A stretch of 64,000 nt of DNA from the NCBI GenBank assembly GCA_963970005.1, contig CAXAMN010002991.1, forward strand, positions 299,173 to 363,172. Direction: 5' to 3'. The position numbers and the translations under genes were made by a program. The stretch comes from Durusdinium trenchii (Eukaryota > Sar > Dinophyceae > Suessiales > Symbiodiniaceae). The notes under the pieces were generated by a model. It was not told the origin of the DNA. It made no database searches and worked only from the letters and a program-made list of their open reading frames with translations. Below are positions 22,426-33,300 of the stretch, piece by piece (the stretch's first letter is position 1; each line of letters starts with the position of its first letter).

Positions 22426-25135
22426 CAACGGGGGTAGGTATCCACCCGGTTCGTCACAATATATATTGTAAGAATTTAAAGTCACTTGGATGGGACAGCT
22501 AAGAAAAATGCAATGTCAAACCGATGGCCACCCCCCAAAAAAAAACAAGTTGGAAGTGTCATGGGAGGCGCCACCTAGAGGAAGCTCGTCTTCTGAAATT
22601 CCATGGTTCTTCTTGCTCAAGGTCTGCAAACTCTTACGTCTAAACCAAGTGAGGGTAGATCTTCTCCCTTCAGCCTTCTTCATGTTCCTCGTGGACGGGT
22701 GCCCCGCGAAACTGGGCGACGAAGACAGTCGAAGACAACCGCGACTTGGGGGGGGCCGTCGTGACGAGCCTTCACATCGTCATTCACAATCGCCTGGCGG
22801 ATTTTTTTGGAGCAAGAAGAAGCATGCCCGGTCAGACAAAATGAAGTCTTTCTACGTATACTTTGTGTCTTACAACAAGTGTACCAGCACCACGGAAGGG
22901 GTGGTTATTGGATGGAAAATACATCGTCAAGGGTGTCCGGAAACCACCCTTTCCGTGGTGCAATCTTTCTCATCAGGAGATCTGAGCTTTAGCCGAGCCC
23001 CTCAGTCGAGCCCCCCTAGACGACAAGACCTGGGTTGCACAAGACAGGGGTGAAACCCTGCCTCGAAGCATCACACGGACCAAACCCGGAGATAAGAGTT
23101 AGTTCCTGTCGTCCAGCGATGCCCCAAACCTATAGTCATGCACCATTGATGACCTGTAGAATCAGGTCCTGGTATAGAACTTATTACCTATACCCTAGGG
23201 ATCCACATACCTTCTCAGAAGGCACGACTGGGCCCTCCTGGCGCCTACATAAATAGTCTCCCTGCTCACCGTACCTGAGGTTCGCTACAACTGGATCCCC
23301 AAAAAGGGATACTGATTTCCTGTAGAATCAGGTCCTGGTTCTCGAATCAAAACAACTTCGTGTGACCCTCAGACCGTGCTTTTCCAACCCACCCGATCCT
23401 CCACCGAGGACCTCGAGGTCTCGGCCCACGCTCCGCGCGTACCGCCACGTACGCCGCCCTCCAAAGAGGCGAAAAGAAGGACCGTTGGACACGCGCACCT
23501 GCAAGACTGGAGTGCTACCGGTTTCCACCGCTTGAGCGATGATGCTGCCAATCACGCACAAGGCATAGTTCATGCCCTGGACCACCTGGCAGGGTGGAAC
23601 AGTCGACCGGTGCCACCGTCACAGAAAAACGGCCCCTGGATCTTGAGGACAAGAGCCAAAACCACCCAACTCCATGCGACTCCTGGAGTAGCTCACCGGA
23701 TTCATGGACGATGTCTGGACGATGTCTGGAAGAAGAAGCTACTATATAGTAGCAAGGACGCGATTAGGTGGAGGCCATCGCCAGTAGGTTGGAGGCCATC
23801 GCTACCAGGAACCAGAAGCTACTAGTGGCTAGAAGCTAGAAGCTATTAGGTTGGAGGCAGTAGTAACAAGAAGCTACTGGGGGAAGTGACGCTCATGTTC
23901 ATCTTCGTGCATTCGCAGGGCAGGTCCCCGAGCTCCGAGCCCGAGCTTCAGCACTGGGCTCCAGCATACAGGCATGTGTGCAACGCCCAGGACTCATGGT
24001 TTGCCCCGCACTTTGAGGGTGAAGCAGATTTCCGTGCTTCAAACATGAAGAGAACTTTAGGCATTTGAAGCTTTGTCATCGGTTTTGGCGATTCGATGAC
24101 AGTTAACATTAGGACTGGTCTAATTACCTTCTTCCAGGGGGGTCGAACTGAGAGGTCTCCCTATGTGAATACACACCCATGAACTTCAAGTTTGACTTGG
24201 AATGATTGAACCCACTGATTCATCTTTCATAGATGTGGCAGTGGGTTGCTGCACAGGAAGACCTACGTAGGTATGTCAGAACCCTTGGACCTGGGTCCGG
24301 TCTGTCCGGTCGTCCTGTTGCCCGGCCCTCTCTTCGGGGCCTCTTCATCCGCTGTGATCTGCTGAATCTCTGCCATCAACGCAGAGACCCAGGGTTGGAA
24401 GAACTGCGATTGTGCCTGGAGCAGAATGAGCAGAGCTGCTCTTCCCAGTTTTGGAGGGAACATCGGCAGTGGAAGACGCCCGCAAGAGGGTATGACTGAT
24501 GATTCAAGAAATCCGGCCATGGGTGAGATAGATCTATGATCGATAGAGCAAGGTGGTGCAGAAGTTCTTCTATCAGTCACTGGTTGGTGGTTTCAACTCA
24601 CTTGAAAAATACGTGTTCTGCTGGGTTCAATCATCCCAAGTAAAGGTTGAATATATACTGTACATATCTGACGCCATCTTCGTCCTCACCAGCACTTGCA
24701 TGAATTTTTAGCACTTAGCAGTTCGCAGAGCCTCGGTGTGTGTTTTCGCCCAGAGCCATGGTGTCCATCGTTGTTGTCCAAGTTGCATGCGGAGTTGGAT
24801 GCTCCAAAAATGACACGGTTTAGGCGATGTGCCCGGCGATGTGTCCGGATTCCACGAAGCCTCGCCCCAGAACGAAGCATCACCCGATAACCAGCCGATC
24901 CGCACGGATGGGTCACCGCTTTCGGCAGATTTGGAAGGGCCGTCTTTTTGGAACACCAAGAACTGAACACGGTGGCCCCGATCCGGAAAGCAGAACGCCT
25001 GAAACATGATGTGTTTCAGCCCCAGCTGAGTCATCTCGTCGACCATGAGCGCAGGCTCGTCAAAGAGCCGCGCCGAAAAATCCTCGGTGTCCGACATCCT
25101 GGGGCCATGAACTTAAGAAGAAAGGGAAACGAGAA
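22426..25135. other. Intergenic, repeats, no supported gene
   Basis: The plus-strand ORF 22490-23053 is low in complexity and begins in an A-run; I do not accept it. The phrase tgtagaatcaggtcctggt occurs at 23156 and 23321. Near 23700-23880 short phrases such as gaagctactag and ggttggaggc announce the 21-bp family seen at 25136. No gene is supported. Confidence 0.4.
22887..22961. repeat. 75-bp foldback element
   Basis: Arms of 20 bases (gcaccacggaaggggtggtt, 22887-22906, and its complement at 22942-22961 with one mismatch) around a 35-base loop. Confidence 0.6.
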
Positions 25136-25330
25136 AAGCTACTAGAGGCCGTGGCTATTAGGTTGGAGGCCGTGGCTATTAGGTTGGAGGCCGTGGCTAT
25201 TAGGTTGGAGGTCTTCGCTCTAATCTAAGGTTGGAGGCCATCGCTATTAGGTTGGAGGCCAGTGCTCTTAGGTTGGAGGCCAGTGCTATTGGGGTGGAGG
25301 CCATTGCTATTGGGGTGGAGGACTTAAGAA
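25136..25330. repeat. 21-bp tandem array, codon-length unit
   Basis: About nine copies of aggttggaggccgtggctat(t) with drift (ccgtggctatt, ccatcgctatt, cagtgctctta). The unit is seven codons and open in several frames (RLEAVAI-like on plus, ASNLIA-like on minus). Isolated units recur at 23760-23810, 25709-25765, 33278-33312 and 56083-56112, so it is a dispersed minisatellite. Confidence 0.8.
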
Positions 25331-26461
25331 GCCCATGAGATGGAACTTGAGCAAAGAACAACTTATCTAGCAAGGGGTGGGGAACTTCCTGTAGCTACAA
25401 ACAGCTCCCTGATTAAAAACAATTGTAATATTGATAGATCGCACCCTCCTGAGGCACCAGCTAGTTGTATATATAGAATTATACTATTATTATAGTCATC
25501 CATTAGTCATCCTAATGTCTTTATAGATAGAATATGGGGTCATCCAAAGCCCAAAAGGAAAGTCTGGATTTGGATGGGCTCGTATGCTATCTATGCTGCT
25601 ACTAATGTCGGTCTTTCGCGATTTGATCTGCTTGGTCAGGACATAATTACTCCCCTTTTCAACAGCACTTCTGGCTCCCTCGCCTTTGGAACAGTTGTGC
25701 AAAAAATGCATTAGTAGGTTGGAGGCCATCGCTATTAGGTTGGAGGCTATAGCTTTCAGGTTGGAGGCGATGGCTTCGATCACTGCAGCGTCACCGTAAT
25801 ACACTTTCTGAGAGAATGGGCCCAACGTGGATGGCAAACGGCCCCGAAGACGAAAGGAGGACCAATGAAAATCGAAAACCCAACTTGTGGTGAACTCCAC
25901 TGCATGATTATTTCAAGGAGTGTAGTGTTCCTTGGACTGTCCCGGCTGACCTGGTTGTAGAGTCCAATAATATCTTAAACAATATAGTTCTTTGGTTGTC
26001 GGAATCCCAAGGTACATTGACATGATATCACCTACTGCCACCACTGATTCGCCAAGGTTGCCAAGGCTTTGCCCACGATGAAGGCCAAGCGCATGTTGGA
26101 GGTCTTGAAATAATTGGAGATCTGCAGGAGTGACTTCAGACGTGTTTCCGAATCCAAATCCAAAAGTATAGTTAAGCCCTTTATGTCGGAAGACCTCGTG
26201 AAGTCATGTAATCTCTGAATCTTTTCTCTATAAATCTATAGACTCATGTTGACAACTTCGGGGCTCGTGGCTTCATCAAGTCGGGATTGGTCAACTGATG
26301 AGTGCCTTGCGTATCATTCAGAGCGTTGCTGAAGCTCCTGAAGCGTTCCTGAAGTACCCTCCCACTTCGCCAGCGCCTGGCCACCACTCCAACACACCAC
26401 TCACCACGCCCTGTCGAAGCTTGCACTCCAAAACCTACTCACCACGCACCCACAGCCACCC
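25331..26461. other. Intergenic, AT-rich in part
   Basis: Contains three more units of the 21-bp family at 25709-25765 and an AT-rich stretch at 25430-25500. No gene is supported. Confidence 0.4.
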
Positions 26462-26831
26462 AGGCAAAGCTGGCTGCGCCTTCGCCTTCGCCTTGAAATC
26501 GCTCGCCTTCGCTTCGCTCGGTCCCGTCCTCGCCTCCGGCTGATCGTGGAAAAGACGGTCGAAGCTCTTGGTCCCCAGCTTCAGCCGCTGCTCTCAAGTG
26601 AGGCCTGGGAGGACCCGGCTCTCCGGCCGGCTACGGGCGAGGATGCAATGGACAACGACAGGCGATGGACGACTTTTGTTCAGGGCGCACATTGGCCACC
26701 TGGCTTAGGCAATCAAGCTTGTTTAGCTCGATCTGGATGCACATTCAGCTTTCGCATTGACGCGAGAGGAGGCTTGACTGTGCAGAATTCGAAGGATCTC
26801 CCACTTGGACGTGGGGCATCGCGAGATCCAG
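26462..26831 (+). CDS. Possible plus-strand exon
   Basis: A GC-rich, stop-free stretch that starts after cacccag and ends at a strong donor (gatccag|gtatgt, 26832). It reads LIVEKTVEALGPQLQPLLSS, WEDPALRPATGEDAMDNDRR and GLGNQACLARSGCTFSFRID. No family is recognised. It would converge on the coiled-coil gene that ends at 27204. The ORF also continues past the donor to 27181, but that extension looks non-coding. An isolated exon with no partner could be chance. Confidence 0.28.
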
Positions 26832-27203
26832 GTATGTCAAACAACAACCTCGGCTTTTGCCAGCATCTTTCCTTAGATTCACTGTCCAGGACCCGGGGGA
26901 CCAAAAAAAATAACAAACACACACATTCCCATCATTCCGATCAATTCTCAGAAGAATCTTCACCCAGGAACCGGGAAATCAACAGATTCCGATCCGTGAA
27001 TCCAAGTGTCTCCCCGAAGCTTGCAGCACCAGTGCCAATTCCCTCGCCAGGGAGCAACTTCTTGCTCTCGCGGACCACGGTACGTTGGGAACTGAGTTCT
27101 TCAATCCTTGGATCTGCTCAGCTCGGAAAGCTGAGAAGAAACCAATATACAAACCACCAACTTCTCACGGAAAAACCATGAAGAACATATCTATTTCGGT
27201 CCT

Positions 27204-27392
27204 TCAGCTTGCGCGGTGCAGCCCGAGAATCTGAAGCTCTTTCATCTCAGCTTTCATGTCACAGAAACGCTGAAAAAGGACTCGGCCGGTCTGCGCCGCC
27301 ACCTCTCGTGTCACCAGCTGGGCCGCGGCCTCTTGGTCACAAATCAAAGGCTTGATGAGCGAATGCAGCTGCAGCCAATCGGCCGCCGACTC
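27204..27392 (-). CDS. Coiled-coil gene exon 7 (stop codon)
   Basis: Sixty-two codons and TGA after the acceptor ctgaaaaag|GAG: ESAADWLQLHSLIKPLICDQ and AAQTGRVLFQRFCDMKAEMK. Helical but not a simple heptad repeat. No polyadenylation signal is obvious downstream, as is usual in dinoflagellates. Confidence 0.7.
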   Translation of the reverse strand, partial: ESAADWLQLHSLIKPLICDQEAAAQLVTREVAAQTGRVLFQRFCDMKAEMKELQILGLHRAS

Positions 27393-30300
27393 CTTTTTCA
27401 GTCGATGGGGTGACAACGGTGACAACCACAAAAGCCCCTAGAAAGCAGAATATACGATCGGGGCTCCTGGCCTTACTACTTGGAGCGATCGGACGCCACG
27501 ACCGGGGCTCCTGGCCTTCCTACTGGGAGCAAGGTTCGCTACGTTCGGAACCAAAGGGCATCGCGACTCGAACGGAGCGATCGGACGCTACCCTGATCGT
27601 CCAAGGTCGCTGCTCGTCGCTGAATGGGACTCCAGAAGGAACCAGGCGGCCTAGTAGTGGTCTGGTCTATGTCTTGTATACCCATCTTGTATAGCCTAAG
27701 AGCCTATAAGCTTCAAAAAAAAATTAAAAGAAAAAACAAGCCGGTCCTCACTCTCTTTCTCGTGGCGTGCTTGAAGATGGGCCTTATCACGCTGGAACTT
27801 CCTCTTCATTGAGGCGAAGGCCTTCTCGTAACGACTTATCAGACTTTCATGAAGAGCCTGTTGTGCCTCCCAAGCTTCCTGATGTTTCTCTTCTCTTCGC
27901 TGTTGCGCCTCAACGGTACTTCGAACGACCGCCAGCTCGTTCAAGAGTTCTTGCTTCTCTGCTGCAAATTCTTGTCGCCGTCTGGCTTCGATCAATGTCT
28001 GTTCTCGCACTTGAGCCATCTCAAGTTGCAGGCCCTCCTCACATTCCTCCATTCGTTGGTCACACAGCAAGCGATGTTGCAAGACTTCTTCTTCAAAGTT
28101 TCTTCTCTGCTCCTCCTGTTGCTCCAGCTCCTCTTCTCTCATTCTGCAAGCCTTCTCACTGTGCTGCAGCTGCAATTTCAGCTGCTTCACTTGCTGCTCT
28201 TCAACCAACTTCAACTGCATCCATTCTTTTTGCCTTCTCGATTGGATCTCCTGCTGTTGGCGCTCTTTAGCTTGGAATTTCTGATGATATGCGAGGGCAG
28301 CTTGTCCTTGTTCCTCGAGGGCACGACGCAAGCCGCCACTCAGCATCTGATCCTGAGCCTCGCAGGTCTGACTGATATGCTGAAACTTGCTCTGCATCTC
28401 AGCGAGCTGAGCTTCTTCGGAAGCGAGCTGCTCCTGAAGGGCACACAGCCTGGCGCAACTCTCCCGAAGCTCTTCAGAGGCATGTCGAAGCTGCCCGCGC
28501 AAGGAGCAGCGTTCAGAACGCCACTGTTCGCGAAGCTGTCGAAACTGCGCCTGGCTAACCTGGATGTGGCAGGAATTTTGAAGGAACCAAAAAAAAAAGT
28601 GATTTCTGTGCTATTCTTTCATGTCAATTAAGTGGTAGAAAAAAGACCATATTTGTGGAAGAAAGTTGTCTTCCACAGGGCCATGTTCCACTTGACTTTA
28701 GTTTTGGTTGGATAGAGGGTCGAATTCCAAGAAGGCGATTGTTCGAAAGGCCAAAGGTAAAACTGAAACCTCACGGGAAAAATCACATCGATGTACAACC
28801 CTCCCGTTTGGATTTAAAAAACCTCTTCAGGCTTGGGGGATTGAAATACACTCAAGATTCTACCTTAAGGCAAACAAGATCCACCTCCACTTGATCTTCT
28901 CTTCTCTGCATCTCCTGCTGCATCGAAGCCTCACACACGGAAAGTTGATGCCTCTGCCGCTCAGCTTGGTCCTGGTAAGCCCTCTGCTCCCCCTGCCATT
29001 TCAGCTGCTCGGCCTTCAGCTCACGTCGCAATTCGCCCATTTCCGACCATAGCTCGCCTGCTTTGGCTTCTGATTGGGCCTCTCTTTCCGAGCATTCACG
29101 CCTCGAGCTCTGCCAAGATTCTGCTGCTTCTTGTAGCTCACGAGCCGATTCGTGGAGCTCCTGCTCTGTTTGGAGGCAACGTTCACCTTTTGCTTGCAGC
29201 GTTGCTTCCAATTCCGAGATCTTCTTCTCTCTTTCCACACCTCTTCTGCTTTGCATCTCCTCCGTCTTCTCCAGCTCCTCCTGTCGCGCTGACAGCTTCA
29301 GACCTTCCAAGCGATGTTGCTCTTTCAAGCTCTGCTCCTCGGACGTCGCGGGGCGGCCGTGCGACCAACGGGGCGCACTGCCCGATCGGCGAGCGATGAA
29401 CCGCGGATGTCCGTGATGGTTGATCCACATGATCCGACGACTGGGTCTGGATCCGTCGAGAGGTGTGAGTTCGTCGAGAGGTGCACGAATGGTGACGAGT
29501 GCATGGAAGAAGGGCAAACTCGGGTGGGTTGTCTTGGAGGCGGCTCCTAGGCTCCCAGGAGCTGGGAACATGTTTATAAGACATATATTCACCGCTGAAG
29601 GGGATTCACCCGGTTTGGGAGAAGTAAAGCATCACCTGATCCGCAAAGCCAGGGAGGTTGCACCTGCATCAAACTCCGTCCATCGTTGGTTTGGCGCAAA
29701 AACACATCGGGTACCATCCAAAAACGAACTGCCCAGGTCCTACCCTTTTTGGAACATCTATATCTTGACATCTTCCGCATCTTTCCTCTCCTGCTGCAGC
29801 TGCTCTTGCAACTTCCACTTTGCACTGACCTCCTCCTCAAAAGCCGAGCACTCTACTGCCAGACTCTTCTCAGCATCCTCCTTTCCTTGTAGAGTCTCTT
29901 TCAATCTGGCCTCCAAGTCCTCTGAGCTCTTCACAACTTGAGCTCGATGGGATGCTTCTTCACAAAGAGCGTCTTCGGATGACCTCAGCTCTTCNNNNNN
30001 NNNNTTGTTCTGCCGCTAGCCTCTTGTCAGAATCCTCTGTTCTTTGCAGAGCCTCTTGCAGGCTAGCATGCAGTGCCTGCGACTGCTCTGCGCCTCGTTC
30101 GTTGTTGCCCTCATCTTTTCTTTCGAGAGTCTCTTTCAATCTGGCCTCCAAGTCCTCTGAGCTCTTCACAACTTGAGCTCGCTGGGATGCTTCTTCACAA
30201 AGAGCGTCTTCGGATGACCTCAGCTCTTCTTGCAACAACCTGAGCTTTTCCTCAAATGATGTTTGTTCTGCAACTAGCCTCTTGTCAGCATCCTCTGTTC

Positions 30301-33300
30301 TTTGCAGAGCCTCTTGCAGGCTAGTATGTAGTGTTTCCAACTCCGACCACTCTCCATCTCGTTTGTTGTTGCCCTCATCTGTTCTTTCGAGAGTCTCTTT
30401 CGCGCTGGCCTCCGAATCCTCTGAGCTCTTGTCAACTTGCGCACGCTTAGATTCTTCCTGACGAAGAGCTTCTTCGGCAGATCTCAGCTCTTCTTGCAAC
30501 AAACGCAGTTCCTGCCAAACAAAAGCCTGGCGCTCTACTGCCAAACTCTTCTCAGCATCCTCTTGTCTTTGCAAAGCCTCTTTCAATCTTGCATCCAGCG
30601 CCTCTGAATGCTCCACAGCTTGTGCTTGCTTGGATTCTTCTGAACAAATAGCTTCTTTAGACGACCTCAGCTCTTCTTGCAACAAGCCGAGCTTCTCCTC
30701 AAATGATGTTTGTTCTGCAACTAGCCTCTTGTCAGAATCCTCTGTTCTTTGCAGAGCCTCTTGCAGGCTAGCGTGCAGTGCTTGCGACTGTTCTGCATCT
30801 TGTTCGTTGTTGCCCTCATCTTTTCTTTCGAGAGTCTCTTTCAATCTGGCCTCCAAGTCCTCTGAGCTCTTCACAATTTGAGCTCGATGGGATGCTTCTT
30901 CACAAAGAGCGTCTTCGGATGACCTCAGCTCTTCTTGCAACAAGCTGAGCTTTTCCTCAAATGATGCTTGTTCTGCCGCTAGCCTCTTATCAGCATCCTC
31001 TGTCCTTTGTTGGGCTTCTTTCAAGCTGGCATCCAATACCTCTAAATGCCGCGAGATTTGCATGCAGTTGCTTTCTTTCTCGCAAAAAGCTTTCTCAGAA
31101 GTCCTCAGCTCCTGATCAAGTCCAAATCTGCAAACCGACACCTTTTTCCGGACCGTGTGAGCCTCCCAAACGAACTCTTCTCCCAGCCGTGGTGTTGTTC
31201 TTTTCGTTTTTTTAGCACGAACTCTCCGCATCCAAACGAACTCTCGGAAGATCCATGTCCTTCCATTCCCCCGTGCATCGGGTCGTACGATGGATCCAGG
31301 TCTTCTTTTTGGTCCGATCGTTGCGACGACGCGGCGACCGGAGGAGGATGCGTCGGACGCGAAGCGGGTTCGTCCTAGTGACACCTGCTATCCGCATCCA
31401 TGAGACGGGAGTAGTTGCTATGTAGGGTCATGGAGTCCTGGGGTCAGTGTACATCACTATTATTCCAGTGCCCCTGGATGGTCTGGGTAACTGGATCCAC
31501 TTGGGTATGATTCCGTTTCTCTTGGCTTACAGCAAATGGTAGGCTGTCACGGGAGTCTTGACCAGAAGCCCATGTTAGAGACAAGTCCTTTAAGTTCCTT
31601 GAAGTTTCTTCTAAAAACCAGAAACCTAACTAGCAGGGCATCCAGTCCCTACTTCATACCCAGACCATCATGGGACTAGAGTTGGTCCCTCTTCCAAAGA
31701 CGAGATTCATCCAGACTGGCCCTGATCCGAAAGCATCTCAGGCTCAGAGTGGAAAGGAAGATCTGCAAGGCTTGTGAGATGTTCAACTTTCACTACACGA
31801 GAATGGGGTAGTTTCAGTGCAACCATTCCCCGTCAATCGAAGAATCTGGATAGAACATGATAGAACCTAATTCCAACCCGCCGAAATCTTGGTTCGCCGT
31901 CCTCTTGAAGACATTGCTTCTCTTTCGCCAGCATCTCACTCTTGGCTTCTTCTGTTCTTAGAGCCTCGAGCGTGCGTAGCACCTCGCGTGTCTCGCGTGT
32001 CTCGAGCACATCGCCATCGTCGGGCCGTGGGGTCGTCATCTTGTTCTTCTTCCCCACCCCACTCGCCACGCGCCACGTGCCGGTCGAATCAGGAGACATC
32101 GGCGACATCGGCTGCACGTTCCGCTGCTCGGCCAGGGCCAGGGCCTGCTCGCTTTGGTGGAGAGCCTCCCTCAAGCCCGCCTCCACCGTCTCGGAACGCT
32201 GCAGCACTTCGGCGTGCTTCAAATCCCGAAGGTGAACAGCATCTTCGGAAGACTTCAATGCTTCTTGCAGCGCAGCAAGTTCGTGCTTCAACACCTGGCA
32301 CTCAAAACTAAGATCCCATCCATGCTGCACTCTGATGCCCAGCAAAACCACCCTTTTTCTATTAACAACGAGCCAAACACCTGCAGGTCCACTCTTTGGA
32401 TCTTTTTCTTTTGCGCCTTCCACACCCCGCCTGGCGCTCTGCCTGGCGCTCGGTAGCAAGTTCTTCCAAGCGCTCTGCCTCCAGCTGCACTGAAGCCAAA
32501 GCTTCGGATTGAGCCTTGGCCTCCTGGAGAGCTTCTTCGGAAGACTGAAGCTCCTCGCGCAAGCCGACCACCGCCTGAAGGCTTGCACAAGTCATGGGGA
32601 AAACATATATAACAATGAGCTTTTCGATGAGCGTTCCAAATACTGTACAGTGGTTTCAGAATAGATGGCACAAACCCAAAGAATCCAAAGATGTTTTTTA
32701 TTTGGGGGTCCATATATCAACCACCTTTGGGGATTGCACCATCTACTCTGAAACCACTGCAATTAGCTGGGGCTTCAAAAGTGAGGGTTCTCTCAAACAG
32801 ACCTGGATCTTCCAACTCGTCCGCCGAACGTCCGCCGAACGTGGCAGGCGTGTCACGGTGTAACGGTAACGGCAGGGTAGTCGACGTAGAACAGCCGTCG
32901 TCCCCGACACGGAAACAGACAAACCACCACCGCCCTTGTCGGCCAAACCGCACATGGAGAAAATGGACTCCATGTGAAGAACTTCGACAGTTTCCCCGGG
33001 CAGTTTCCCCTACCTCTGCCAGTTGGAACCTATATGCTTATTGATCAGTAATCCCAAGTATACCGATTCCAAAACACTACCCAACTAGAAAATATCCATC
33101 ACTGCAGCTTGCCTTTGATCTATAATTAATAATACTTTCTACAACACCAGAGTCAGTTTTGGGGTGCTTGTTGGTACCCACACACTAGAATCACTGTACC
33201 ACTCACCAGTGAGACGCCACATTTACGCACGCACTCTCCAAAGAGCATTGGGACGTCAACATGAGTTGTGCACAGGAGGCCATTGCTACTAGGGTGGAGG

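Noticed and set aside
22490..23053. 187-residue plus-strand ORF
   Set aside because: It starts in an A-rich low-complexity stretch, overlaps a foldback element (22887-22961) and has no protein-like motif.
27767..28631. Plus-strand ORFs of 167 and 260 residues
   Set aside because: They are antisense to the coiled-coil exon 6; their Leu/Ser/Phe richness is what the reverse complement of Glu/Lys/Gln codons gives.
30630..31378. Plus-strand ORFs over the coiled-coil repeats
   Set aside because: Antisense shadows of exon 4; repeated SSELFTT-type endings follow the 258-base period.
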